From: Jackrogersella multiformis
Taxonomy: Eukaryota > Ascomycota > Sordariomycetes > Xylariales > Hypoxylaceae
NCBI GenBank assembly: GCA_902806575.1
Contig: CADCXD010000005.1
Coordinates: 992,001 to 1,056,000 of the forward strand
Length of the DNA: 64,000 bases
Direction of reading: 5' to 3'
Each line of letters starts with the position of its first letter. The first letter of the stretch is position 1. The translations under genes and the position numbers were made by a program. Below the pieces are notes generated by a model. That model ran no database searches and had not been told where the DNA came from. It saw nothing but the letters and a program-made list of their open reading frames with translations. Of the stretch, positions 44,728 to 54,954 are shown in pieces.

Positions 44728-47700
44728 TATCTATCGAGACCCAGTGGTCGGGAAGCACCAAAGGCGCGTAAGCTGAAGAAAATCATACAATCCCAGACCG
44801 TTCTTCTTCCGTCATGATATGCGGGTAGGATGGCGGGGATGACGAGGATGTCGACTACTAAACTACCTACATATAATACCTAGTGCACATAGGTAGCGAT
44901 GGTGATAATCGTGGAGATCTGCGATAAGTAATCCGTAAGATGGTTTAAGATTTGTTGTTGCGGATTCCTTCCAAATTCCAACCTTAATTGGATATTCACA
45001 TGTCTTTTTTTTTTGTTTTTGTGTCGTAGGCCAGCTCTACATACCTACCTAGGTACCTAGGTAGGTACTAGGTAGACACATGCACTTTTGTATTATAAAT
45101 ATGCATATAGTATATATATGTATGTACCTAGGTAATTATGCGTGATTTACCTACATATGTACCTAGGTAGGTAGTGGGGCTCTCGCGGCGGTACTATGTA
45201 CTCAAGCTAAGTACCTAGGTACATACAGCTATGTTGTAACCCCTTTTGCTGACGCCCAAGTCGAAAGAGACATACCTAAGCCCAAGATGATGGTCTCCGC
45301 GACCTCTTTATCACTTATAAGAAGCATAAATAGCATCCTAACTAAGTACCCAAGCTGCTAAGGTATGTATGAATACGTATAGTATTACAGCAGGAACGCG
45401 CGTAAAGATCAGAGAAACTTCCAAGGTTGAAGACAAATTAGTCGTGCGTATTGACGGAGGCTAACGTAAATTCCAAATCGATCTGAAGTCTTGCAATTCC
45501 TCGGTCTAGCATAGTTACATCTAGGTCGTCGTATCTTTTCTGTTAGGCTTATAATCCGTATTGGTGTGGAATTTGGCGTATTTGACCGAGTCGATACCGA
45601 CCTCCACCACCACAAGTATCAGTAGCTCTTTCAGTTTGCCCATGCTACCTAGTGTAGGTACCTTATCTATTGGCTCTATATAGAACATTGGCTCTATATA
45701 GAACATTGGCTCTATATAGAACATTGGCTCTATATAGAACATTGGCTCTATATAGAACATTGGCTCTATATAGAAACACCATTTATCACCAACTATGATA
45801 GAAAGTCCTGTCTTGAGGTAAACTCCTTAAATCGGGAGGTTACTTAATAGTGTGGCATCTTAATATACGTTTCAACCACAACACTTATAAAGACAATTAA
45901 GCAATTTGATTAACCTAAGTATATATATTTCAAAGGTAACGCATCTCAGGACTTAACAATTGCGAGGTAAACTTACAATTTTTAAATATACAATTAAGGC
46001 AGTTATTAGGCAGGGTAAGGTTCCGGGATAGGGTGGGCTTAGTAGGATTCCGAGACACCGGATGACCCCACAATACGGACAAGGTGTCGGGTTGGATTCG
46101 GTTGCGGCCCGCGGGAAGTTGAAATTCAAGGCAATCCCCATCGGCGGAGCAATTAATTGTAACCATAATACAAGTTAGTTCCATGGTTACTATATATACC
46201 TAGGTATATTTATATATACCGCGAAGCATATACCTTCCAAGCAGCTAAGTATATCAGCCTTATAATTGCTGATCTATTTATGCTATCTAGTAGTGTACAT
46301 AATACTATAAGTACGTGTACATTATAAAGTTTTTATATTTTTCATAGAAAACTTGCTATTCAATTACAACGGCCAAGTATTGCATGAAAACAATCGTTTC
46401 ATATTTAAGGGGTACCTATAATTCTTATCAATGTAGTTGTGGATATTCTTGAAGATCAGGACTTTGGGTCAAGACACTAAGAAATTTCAGGTTAAAGCGT
46501 TGAGGCTGCGCCGGCTCATTATCAGTTGCCACTTAAAATACCAAATTACGTACTGTACGCTATGAAAATATTCAGACTGGGACTAAAAATAAATATACCT
46601 AGTAGGGATTGATCAATTTATTATTGACGATCCAGCCCCCCGCCTGACAACCTGACATGGGAGCGGTACCTGACTGCCGTTTTTCATCTTTAAATGGCAG
46701 AATGGCAGTCTTTTTTTTTTACTCGTTTGATGCTCTCTTTAAACCGCGGTTCAGACGGATGACGCGCGGAATAATATAAGTATGTATTCATACTGTAAGT
46801 ATATAGTCTGCAAGTATATATTCTGCAAGTATATATTCATACTGTATCCGAGTATTAATGTACTTCCGAAGTGGGGTGTTAATCCAAACAACAGAAACCT
46901 CGTATTCTCAACAACAGGCGACGTCACCATGACCGCTGAGGTACATACACTATTCATGTACGCCGTACGGTCGTCGAACCAAGCCTACGGGTGCCAAGGC
47001 CCAAGGACTCTCGAACATACGGAGTACTTTGCTACATGTGCATGTACCTAGGTATGTACCATAGAAATATCTTCCGATCTTGAAGGCAAATGTAATGAAC
47101 ATAAATCCTTGCTTAATACTAGGTATGTAGTAGACTACCTACACTATGACTAGGTAGGTAGGTAGGGTGGTTGGTTGGCAGCGTCGGGTCTTTCCACCAT
47201 AGTAAGTATCTACCTACCTAGGTAGGGTAGGTAAGTCTTTCAGCCACCAGAACGAGTTTTAAGCACAGGTTAGCTATAATCCGGGAGGCTGATGTTGGCT
47301 TTTGCTGCGGTCTTGCATCAGCTCGAGTTCGATACGGACCCGGACTCTAACTAATAATTGATCAGATTAATTGATATCGTACAGTGTCTCCTAGTCTTAA
47401 AATGTACGGTAAGGGCATACACAGGGAATGGGGGCTCCACCAAAATTTCCAGAATCAAGCCATCAGCCACGATGTATCTTATTATGTTATCCGAGTCGAT
47501 CAACTATAAGGACAAGGACAAATCAAAACGACTCCATTCTTACCTTTCTAGTCTCCTCAGCACTCGGCAGCATATCCAACAATACGCATTGAAGGTACCG
47601 TGATAGGCTACTGTTTAATCTTTGGCCCCTCACCTTTTCCGTATCTCGCTGACCTTGCCCTCTTGCACTCTTGCCCTCTTGCCTTCTTGTCCTTGGTACT

Positions 47701-48055
47701 GCTTGGATTCGCTCGACTTCTCTCATTCTGTTTTCCTTTTCCGCGCTGTGTAACTCTACAGTACGAACTCCCCTCGCCAGCTGTTATGCAACAAAACTCG
47801 CGGGTCTACTAGAGCTGTACGAAGTACGGGACTGCAGTCATCACTCCGATATCTTTGCCGCCCACTCTCCAGCAGTAGTCTGCGTTAGCTCTTTCGCTTT
47901 CCCATCCAGCGGGCTTCCCTTTAAACGGCGACATCATCCAGTTCATCCTTCTCTTCAATATGACACCAAATTCTCAGGAACAAGGCACTCTAGGTGAAAA
48001 GGCAGCTCTTGCATCTACGCAAACATACCGCCCTCGATATCGTACGTCGAAAAAG
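44728..48055. other. long gene-poor intergenic region
   Basis: About 3.3 kb. Contains palindrome clusters (45040-45220, 47140-47235), the 18-bp tandem repeat at 45669-45776 and an AAGTATATA repeat at about 46790-46850. AT-rich. The last ~500 bases are pyrimidine-rich promoter/leader of the next gene. No coding evidence. Confidence 0.5.
45669..45776. repeat. 18-bp tandem repeat, 6 copies
   Basis: Six near-identical direct copies of ATTGGCTCTATATAGAAC (starts at 45669, 45687, 45705, 45723, 45741, 45759). Each has an internal palindrome CTATATAG. The length is a multiple of three, so an antisense frame of repeated MFYIEP arises by chance. Confidence 0.95.
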
Positions 48056-49383
48056 ATGCCTCCAGCTCGGCATTTATTCCTGACTCTGCTTCTCGGCCTG
48101 CTTGTCACGGCTGGGCTCGCGAATGCCTATCTTAAGCAGCAGCAGCCGTATAACGAGGATTCGGTTGAGAGCGAGACTGACCATGTCGCCCACCGTGACG
48201 ACTTGACTTTCTCGCGGTTGTTGAGCTCAGCCTCACCTCAAGCTCTTCACCAGTTCCTTCACGCCTACTTCCCTGCCACCTACAAGCACGGCGTCTATGA
48301 CTCTGATAACTCGGCCATAGAAGCCGTTCACGCCAGTGATCCGGAATTGGCAACATCCATCGTCCAGCTGGCGAAAAGGCAATCTGGAAACGATACAACC
48401 GTCCAGGGAGCATCTGCTACGTCCACAGAGACTAGTACCGCAACCTCTACGAGTGAAAGTAGTACAACTCAAGAAACGTCTGCACAAGCAACATCTGCAC
48501 AAGCAACATCTGCACAAGCAACGTCTACACAAGCAACGTCTACACAAGAAACGTCTATTCAGGACACATCATCCACATCTACGACTTCGCTCTCGGACAC
48601 GACAACATCAACGGCTTCTACTAGTACTAGTGCGACGCAACCCGACTCACAAACAACACAGTCAACCTCAGAATCCACCCAGGGAACGAGTACTTCCGGT
48701 ACGTCGGCCGATTCTTCAGCCACAACATCTTCAGAGACTACCATCATCGTGACCACTACGTTATCATCGTCATCTTCGTCTAGGTCTTCTTCCAGGGGTA
48801 CGTCCAGCAAGGATCGTTGCATCCGCACTTGATCTTGCTTCTCGTTTCCTCCAAGTGCCTAGCCCGAGATTCCTCCCTTTGATATGGTGCCTAGTCTCAC
48901 TATCAACACCGATCTTTCTTTCTTTCTTTGTTTTTGTGTACCTATATTTCTATTAAGCTAACCGAGTTTATAGGCTCAACTTTAGCAACCACAACTTTTT
49001 CTAGCGCTATCACTACTGGATCACCTAAAACATCCACGTTTACGTCGACACTCCCTGGAGGTGCCAAGGTACGTTATGAACATTTCCTCGGGACACAATT
49101 CTTGATACACCTTTTTCAGTTGATGTAAACTCTTGAGTTATGTCTCGGAGCTCTAAGCTAGTCCTGAAGCTTGGTCGACAAAGAGGGCAAGTTGCTAACT
49201 TTTTGAATAATATAGACCACAATTACATCAGTTGAGGTTGTTACTCCCGGTGCACCTGAAGAAACAAGTACACCATCCGACACTTCAGGAAGTCTACAGT
49301 CTGGCGCTGCTATGCCTCGTCTAGGAAAGTCAGTGGTGGGAATTGTCGTAGGCGCAGTCATCGGTGCTGCCCTCTTTATGTAG
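48056..49383 (+). CDS. secreted Ser/Thr-rich cell-surface protein, probably GPI-anchored
   Basis: Three exons. The ATG at 48056 gives a signal peptide (MPPARHLFLTLLLGLLVTAG); an in-frame ATG at 47960 would add 32 residues before it and is less likely. After about 90 residues (SRLLSSASPQALHQFLHAYF) and a basic QLAKRQSGND, possibly a Kex2 site, comes a long Ser/Thr/Gln domain with a short tandem repeat (ATSAQATSAQATSTQ). Exon 2 is GSTLATTTFSSAITTGSPKT; exon 3 is TTITSVEVVTPGAPEETSTP and ends in a hydrophobic tail (SVVGIVVGAVIGAALFM) right at the stop, as in GPI-anchored proteins. It is likely heavily O-mannosylated and wall-bound. No catalytic domain is seen. Confidence 0.75.
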
Positions 49384-49936
49384 CGGCGGTCATATTCAGG
49401 TTTTCTCTTTATCGGCTCAACAGGGGACTTGGCGTTTGTAGCATCATCAGGGCGAGCATTATTAAGTTGGCGCTGGCATTGCATACATGGGACATTTGAT
49501 GGTATCTACATTCCTTTAGATCTTTACAGGCAATTGGCATAGAGAAAGGGTCGGGTCAGAGCTTGCAAGGCCTTGCGGCTACTGACGATTACGAAATTGT
49601 TCGCGGATGAGCCAAGGGCTCTACGATATTAATTTAGGTAGTATAAAAAAAGGTGACGAAAACTGGGGGTTACCCTTTTGGTTGGATTAGAGGCAGCATA
49701 TAGCACAACACTAATAATCCATCACAATTCACGGGAAACCCTGGCGGATTTTAACTGCCGTGCGAATCTGCTTTCAAATGATATTCGTGAACCGCGAATA
49801 GATAAGACCCTACAAACGCCGTATGGTGTGGGTATACTCTAACACGGCAGAAACAAAATCCTTTACCAGCCGCTTCGTCTTGTCGTACGGACATCTTTAT
49901 AACTTGGCCGCTTCCACTTTTCCAGAAAAAGATATA
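49384..49936. other. intergenic, convergent 3' ends
   Basis: About 550 bases between the surface protein gene and the FAM32A gene. No coding signal or repeat seen. Confidence 0.5.
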
Positions 49937-50459
49937 TCATCCAGGACCAATCTTGGGCATGTCGTGGTGCTCGCTTAATTTGGAGAGATACGTGTTGAGA
50001 CTCTCGACCCTCTCCTTGTGGGTTTTTCGAAATTCGGACGCTACCTTGGGGTCCTCGAGCATCTTTAACATCTAGTTGGGAAAGCCGACGCGTTAGTATA
50101 TAGTCGTGGTCATAGTCGTGGTCATAGTCGTGATCATAGTCGTTGCGAAGAGGAGTAAAGAACATTACCTTTTTCCTATTCGCTTCCTCGTGGCGGCGCT
50201 CAACTTCGGTTTTGTGGTCGACCACTTCTTCGTCATCTCCATCTTTATCTTTGCCATTGTCTTGCCGTGGCCTCTCGACTTCCTTAGTCTTAATAGAGGT
50301 AGAGGTAGAAGCAGAGATAGAAGAGTCGTCTCCGGCGGTGGCGAGGGAGCGTTCGAGGTTCGAGGTCTTGCTCTTCTTCTTCTTGGTTTTCTGTACTTTT
50401 CCACTTTTCAGCTTGAGAGCGCCAACCCCGCCTACTGACGCGTAGTCATCTGCCGGCAT
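49937..50459 (-). CDS. FAM32A: FAM32A-like nuclear protein
   Basis: Small basic nuclear protein of the FAM32A family; in human cells FAM32A sits in the catalytic spliceosome and stabilises exon ligation. Exon 1 (ATG at 50459) begins MPADDYASVGGVGALKLKSG with KKKKSK, then a variable acidic linker and ERRHEEANRKK. The intron is about 97 bp. Exon 2 is MLKMLEDPKVASEFRKTHKE, RVESLNTYLSKLSEHHDMPK and ends IGPG, the diagnostic C-terminus, at 49937. The unspliced frame instead runs on into a false C-terminus. The intron carries four to five copies of a 12-bp repeat (GACTATGACCAC). Confidence 0.9.
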
Positions 50460-51722
50460 CCTGTTGTTGTCGAATATTACTTCATATTCTCCTGGGTTAG
50501 GAAAGAGGTGAAGATTCCTTAATTAGTTCCGAGGTTTTCAACGCAACGCGAACCTTGGAACCTTATTGCATTAGGTAATCATATGAGTTAAGGTTAAATC
50601 GTGGAGGATTATATAATAAATACCTAGGTAACCTACCTACACTAGCAGTACCTAGGTACCTAGTGTACGTAAGTACATAGGTAACTTTCGCACTAAATTT
50701 TAGCCCCACCAAGAGAGGAGCTCCAGCTTGAATAAAAAGAAGAACTGCTGCTTAAAATTTTTCTCTTTTCCTTTTTTTCCCTTCTTCAGATCAAAAAGTA
50801 TTAACAGAGTCGCCACGACCGTCACCTCGACATCCTCACAGTGACGAGTTGCCATTCTCAAGATGAGAATTACTCTGGAGATGAAAACTCCTTATTAGGA
50901 AGTCTCCCGAACGTCTTCGGACTGTGTGCGGGAGATGTCGAAAAAACGAGGGAACATACCTACACGTACCTACATGACTTTGACTTGACATGACATGACA
51001 TGAAATTGCGAAAATGTGAACCGTCGCGTGGGATTAGGTGCTGACATTCCGAATGCGCGTGCCAGTTCCTCGGTAAGTAGAATAATCGAACACGCGTAGA
51101 CGCCGATGCAGACGCAGACGTAGACGTAGATCTACCTACCACCACGAGAGATTACTAGGTTAGTGTTTCTTGTTTATCATCATTCAATCATGCAATACTT
51201 CGTATATAACGCGGTTCTATGTTTGTTTGTAGTCGATCCTAGCGAGCGTGGCAGGTCTTAGCTGGGTGTCTCAAACAGTCGCGAGTTCATACCCTCCAGT
51301 ATCTCAGCTTTCGATCTCGTAATCAAATCAGGTCAGGGCCTCACAATGGGACAGGAATGCCTCGTAATTCGAAGCCATTCTTTCGTTACGGAGATGATCC
51401 TCAGCAATGGTGGAGATGTTGTCGTTCCAGTCACGGCATCGCAGAGTATTTTGACTTTGAACGCGTTTACGTGTGAGATGTTGCCTTCCGTCTTCATTAT
51501 AAATGCCATGGCCTTCAGACTGTTTCTATCTCTCCTTTTCCTACAGAAGCATCATCAGTCATTCTTTTCCACTTCATCCTCAATAACCATAGTCGTTCGT
51601 TCATAGCTATCTTAGCTACCACACTCATTCACTACATATCATACACTCGTTTAGTCACGGTAACGTCAAAATCGACACCGACCACAGTCTATAATACACA
51701 AGTCAATTAAAACATAATCACG
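50460..51722. other. intergenic
   Basis: About 1.26 kb between divergent genes. Palindrome cluster at about 50620-50690; (GCAGAC/GTAGAC)n at about 51105-51130. A short frame at 51508 (MAFRLFLSLLFLQ) looks like a signal peptide but I could not splice it convincingly to the next gene. Confidence 0.45.
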
Positions 51723-52547
51723 ATGCCTTTCTTCAACAACGTCACCGCACCAGCCAGGTTCTCCTACAACGCGCCTTCGGCACCGCACACGGCGTACCCG
51801 ACACTGCATACCACTCTGTATCCGGTGGCCCAGACTGTGTATACAACTGTCTACGAGACTATCTTGCCAGCTGCTTGCGAGACCAGCCAGTGGTTGGCCA
51901 CTTACACCGTCACGGAGACTCGCACCGGTAAACCTACCGACTACGTGACTCCCACCATCCCTCCCGGATTCGTCGTCACCACTGTGGCTTGCCATGCCTG
52001 CAAGCCTACCACCGAGATAGAGATCACTTGCCCCGGTGTTCAGCCTACTGGTTCCGGGATGCCTACCGTTGGCATCACTGGCAACGGCGTGACTGCCACC
52101 ATCACTGCCTACCCGACTAGTGCTCCGGCCACAGTGGTCACAAGTGCTCGACCCACTAGAACAGCTACTGTTTATCCTGTTACCGTTTGTTCTGGGTCTG
52201 GTTCATGCTCTGGTTCAGGGTCCGGGTCTGGTTCAGGGTCCGGTTCGGGCTCCGGCTCTGGAACGGGCAGTGGATCGGGCTCGGGTTCTGGATCGGGCTC
52301 AGGTATGGGTTCCGGTTCTGGTACTGGCTCCGGCAGTGGTTCCGGCTCAGCTTCTGGCTGCACCTCTGGCTCCTGTGTTTCTTCTGGCTGCAACGGCTCG
52401 AACGGACGATGCAATGCCAGTGGTGCAGCTGGCAATGGCACTACCACTCCACCCGCCGTTGTCACTGCTGGTGCCCCGTCGCTTAAGAATGCATTTGCCG
52501 TCTTCTCCGGTCTCGTTTTCGTGGCCGGCCATTTCTTGATTCTATAA
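51723..52547 (+). CDS. Gly/Ser-repeat surface protein with GPI-like tail
   Basis: 274 residues in one frame. The N-terminal half is Thr/Pro/Tyr-rich with paired cysteines (AACETSQWLATYTVTETRTG, TTVACHACKPTTEIEITCPG). Residues about 156-215 are a (GS)n repeat interrupted by M, T and A. Next is a Cys-rich patch (SGCTSGSCVSSGCNGSNGRC), and the protein ends in a hydrophobic tail (AFAVFSGLVFVAGHFLIL) typical of GPI signals. The start MPFFNNVTAPARFSY is not a signal peptide, which is odd for such a protein; an unrecognised upstream exon may supply it. Likely wall or surface located; no known domain recognised. Confidence 0.65.
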   Translation: MPFFNNVTAPARFSYNAPSAPHTAYPTLHTTLYPVAQTVYTTVYETILPAACETSQWLATYTVTETRTGKPTDYVTPTIPPGFVVTTVACHACKPTTEIEITCPGVQPTGSGMPTVGITGNGVTATITAYPTSAPATVVTSARPTRTATVYPVTVCSGSGSCSGSGSGSGSGSGSGSGSGTGSGSGSGSGSGSGMGSGSGTGSGSGSGSASGCTSGSCVSSGCNGSNGRCNASGAAGNGTTTPPAVVTAGAPSLKNAFAVFSGLVFVAGHFLIL

Positions 52548-53872
52548 GCATGGTTCTGTTGGTGATTTGGGATATGTGTTCATGATTTTTAGTGCGCCGA
52601 GGTTGGGTTAAGTTGTTCATTCATATATTCATTGAATATGGTTTACGAGATGGATTTTCTTTCCTATGTTGTTTCCTTTGGGTTAATCATGGAAGTGTCT
52701 GGGTTTATGAGTCTACGTGTGGACCTATTATGTCAATCTGTTTCTAGCAACGATTCTATATTTACAACGTTTAAAATTTTGATATCCTTCGTATGGGCCA
52801 TAGCAGGTCAATATTACACTATTGATCCTATTGTTAACCCCTTCGCTTAACCCCTAAATTTTTATATTCCCACACTAGCTCCATCTCTAGCCTCTATACT
52901 ATGAGGAGTCCATTTTATAGAGGCAAAATTATTGTAAGTGTGATGTCATCCTATATCACCCACTTTCCAGATGATAGGAAGGCAGTAAACAGGTAGGCGT
53001 CACAAATACTATGCACAAATAAAAGTAACCTAGTGACTAGAGTTAGTTTACATGGCAGAGGGGTTTGATCTGTGTTCATGTGGTAAAATTCCTGCCTGTC
53101 TAGTCATTGTTCGGGCTGTCTCTTTGTCTTTAGGCATGCTGGTTACTCACAAGACGATCCTCAGTATTGTTACTTGAGCAACTACCTACCTACCGCAATG
53201 GGAGTCGCAGGTTCTAAACAAGGCTTGTATCTTGAAAACAATGGTTGGAAACGAAGCACATCTTCCATCAAATACAAGGAAAGTTTGAATACAAAAATTA
53301 CAAAAAATGGGGGTTTTTTTCTCGTCACCTACCTTTTTATTTTATTTTATTTTATTTACTTTACATTATATTTATTTTTACGGATATTACAATTACATTA
53401 AATTATTTCAAGGTTACATATTATTATTTACTACATTAAACATTCTTTTGTTGTTATTTGTTATTATATATTAAGTAAAATAAGTGCTGTTTTTTGACGC
53501 GTTTTGAAGCTATCGCGAATTCGAAGCAATGGTTGCTTTCAAAACAATGGTTACCTTTTAAACAATGCTTGACTGCGAAAACAATGGTTGTCCTTCGAAT
53601 ACAATGCTTGTTTTAAAAGTAATGGTTGTGTTTCGAAGCAGTCGCCGCCCTTTAAACAATGGTTGTTTTTCAAAAACAGTGGTTGTCTTTCAAAAACAAC
53701 CCTTGTGAGCTACTATATTTTCCCGCTACTAGGTAGGTATATGAAGAAAGAAGGCTCTTCTCATATCCTACAAAACCACCCAGCAATTTGCATTCTCACT
53801 CCTAAGCTACGAAGTAGGTTGAATGAACGCAGATCCATTTGCACAACTTCGAGATAAGTCTAACAAGGAGAA
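52548..53872. other. intergenic with minisatellite
   Basis: About 1.3 kb, AT-rich, with no convincing gene. It includes the CAATGGTTG minisatellite and a TTTTA microsatellite (about 53336-53362). Confidence 0.55.
53196..53712. repeat. degenerate 18-20 bp minisatellite (CAATGGTTG core)
   Basis: Ten units lie at 53527-53712 (starts 53527, 53545, 53563, 53582, 53602, 53620, 53639, 53657, 53677, 53697). Each has CAATGGTTG or a variant, then a pyrimidine-rich TTTTC and purine AAAA. Two or three further units lie at about 53196-53258, separated by TTTTA repeats. The copies differ from each other, so the array is old or under little homogenisation. Confidence 0.75.
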
Positions 53873-54346
53873 ATGGACAATCTGAACGACCTCTTAGAGG
53901 AGCATATCTCGAGAAAGGACCGAATGTTTGTCGCATTTGGCATCAATACCTGCAACCTCAGTGATCACAAGGCGCGCAACGATAAAGCGAACCGAGCTAC
54001 TAAAGTAGGCAGTGATGCGCAAGAATGGACTCTTGTTTCTATATCCATAGACGGGGCCATAGACAAGAGTACGGCTAAAGAGACTCTCAAGGTCCTAGAG
54101 AACGACATCGACGAGCGGCTCTCGTCAAAACAAAAACCGGAGAGATTGGCGTTTTACCTTGAGGACAATTCCAGCATCGCATACCTAGCGAAGTCCTATA
54201 GGATCCAGGGCAGACTATACACGGGAGATGTTAGCCGAATGGGGGTGGTATCAGTGGCAGATGATGGGGAGAAGACACGTCCAGCAACACCGCGGTCCGA
54301 CATGGAAGAAGAGATGAGGAAGAAGATTAATGAGATCGAGTTATAG
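53873..54346 (+). CDS. hypothetical protein, 157 residues
   Basis: Single open frame starting MDNLNDLLEEHISRKDRMFV. The composition is protein-like: mixed helices, a middle region ATKVGSDAQEWTLVSISIDG with helix-rich TAKETLKVLENDIDERL, then FYLEDNSSIAYLAKSYRIQG, and an acidic/basic end (RSDMEEEMRKKINEIEL). No signal peptide, no membrane helix, no cysteine motif. I do not recognise a family. It lies just downstream of the minisatellite. A downstream or upstream exon cannot be excluded. Confidence 0.5.
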   Translation: MDNLNDLLEEHISRKDRMFVAFGINTCNLSDHKARNDKANRATKVGSDAQEWTLVSISIDGAIDKSTAKETLKVLENDIDERLSSKQKPERLAFYLEDNSSIAYLAKSYRIQGRLYTGDVSRMGVVSVADDGEKTRPATPRSDMEEEMRKKINEIEL

Positions 54347-54954
54347 GAGCGAGAGTACTTACATGGCATTGCGTTATTTGTAGTGGAATACTTGGATACC
54401 ACCTGTCACCAGCAGCTTCGTTTCGATATTAAGACCCTCGTTTGTGTAGGTAAGAGGGTGTATACATCCTACCTAGGTACCTACCTACTTATGTATGTAT
54501 GTATGTATGTACATAGGTAACCATAGATGGATCCGACCCTGTCGTTCCCAAAAACGGGATTGGGTAGTACCTACCTAAGTACTTACGTAGGTAGTGATTT
54601 CTAATTTAATATAAGGTGCTTCCTGGCTTCTATCTAGGCCTTCTGCATCTTCTACTTCTACGTCATCATTGATAACATTAGCAGCATAAGTACCTATCAC
54701 ATATGTACCTACCTAGGTACTTACTCCATTAGGAAGGCGATTCTTACCACGTGCAATATCCCAGCTCTCCCATTACCTAGACGGTGATTAGGGGCGCTCA
54801 TAATCTCGGTGAACGCCGTATTGTAGCACTATCCGATCGTATTTAAATTCCCATGTCTGTCCAAGCCTTCCCCCCCTCCCGATCTACAAGTTGAAGCACT
54901 CGCTTTCTTGGCAACCAAGAATCGGAACCCCGAATATATTCTCCTCTCGACGAA
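54347..54954. other. intergenic
   Basis: About 610 bases with an ATGT microsatellite (about 54490-54512) and palindrome clusters (54470-54490, 54565-54590, 54700-54720). Confidence 0.5.

Noticed and set aside
45521..45760. Repeated MFYIEP peptide frame
   Set aside because: It is a translation of the 18-bp tandem repeat and has no independent coding support.
45669..45776. CRISPR-like array
   Set aside because: Direct repeats without spacers in a eukaryotic genome; a tandem repeat only.
49863..50459. 198-residue unspliced reading of the FAM32A gene
   Set aside because: The frame runs through an intron; splicing restores the conserved family C-terminus.
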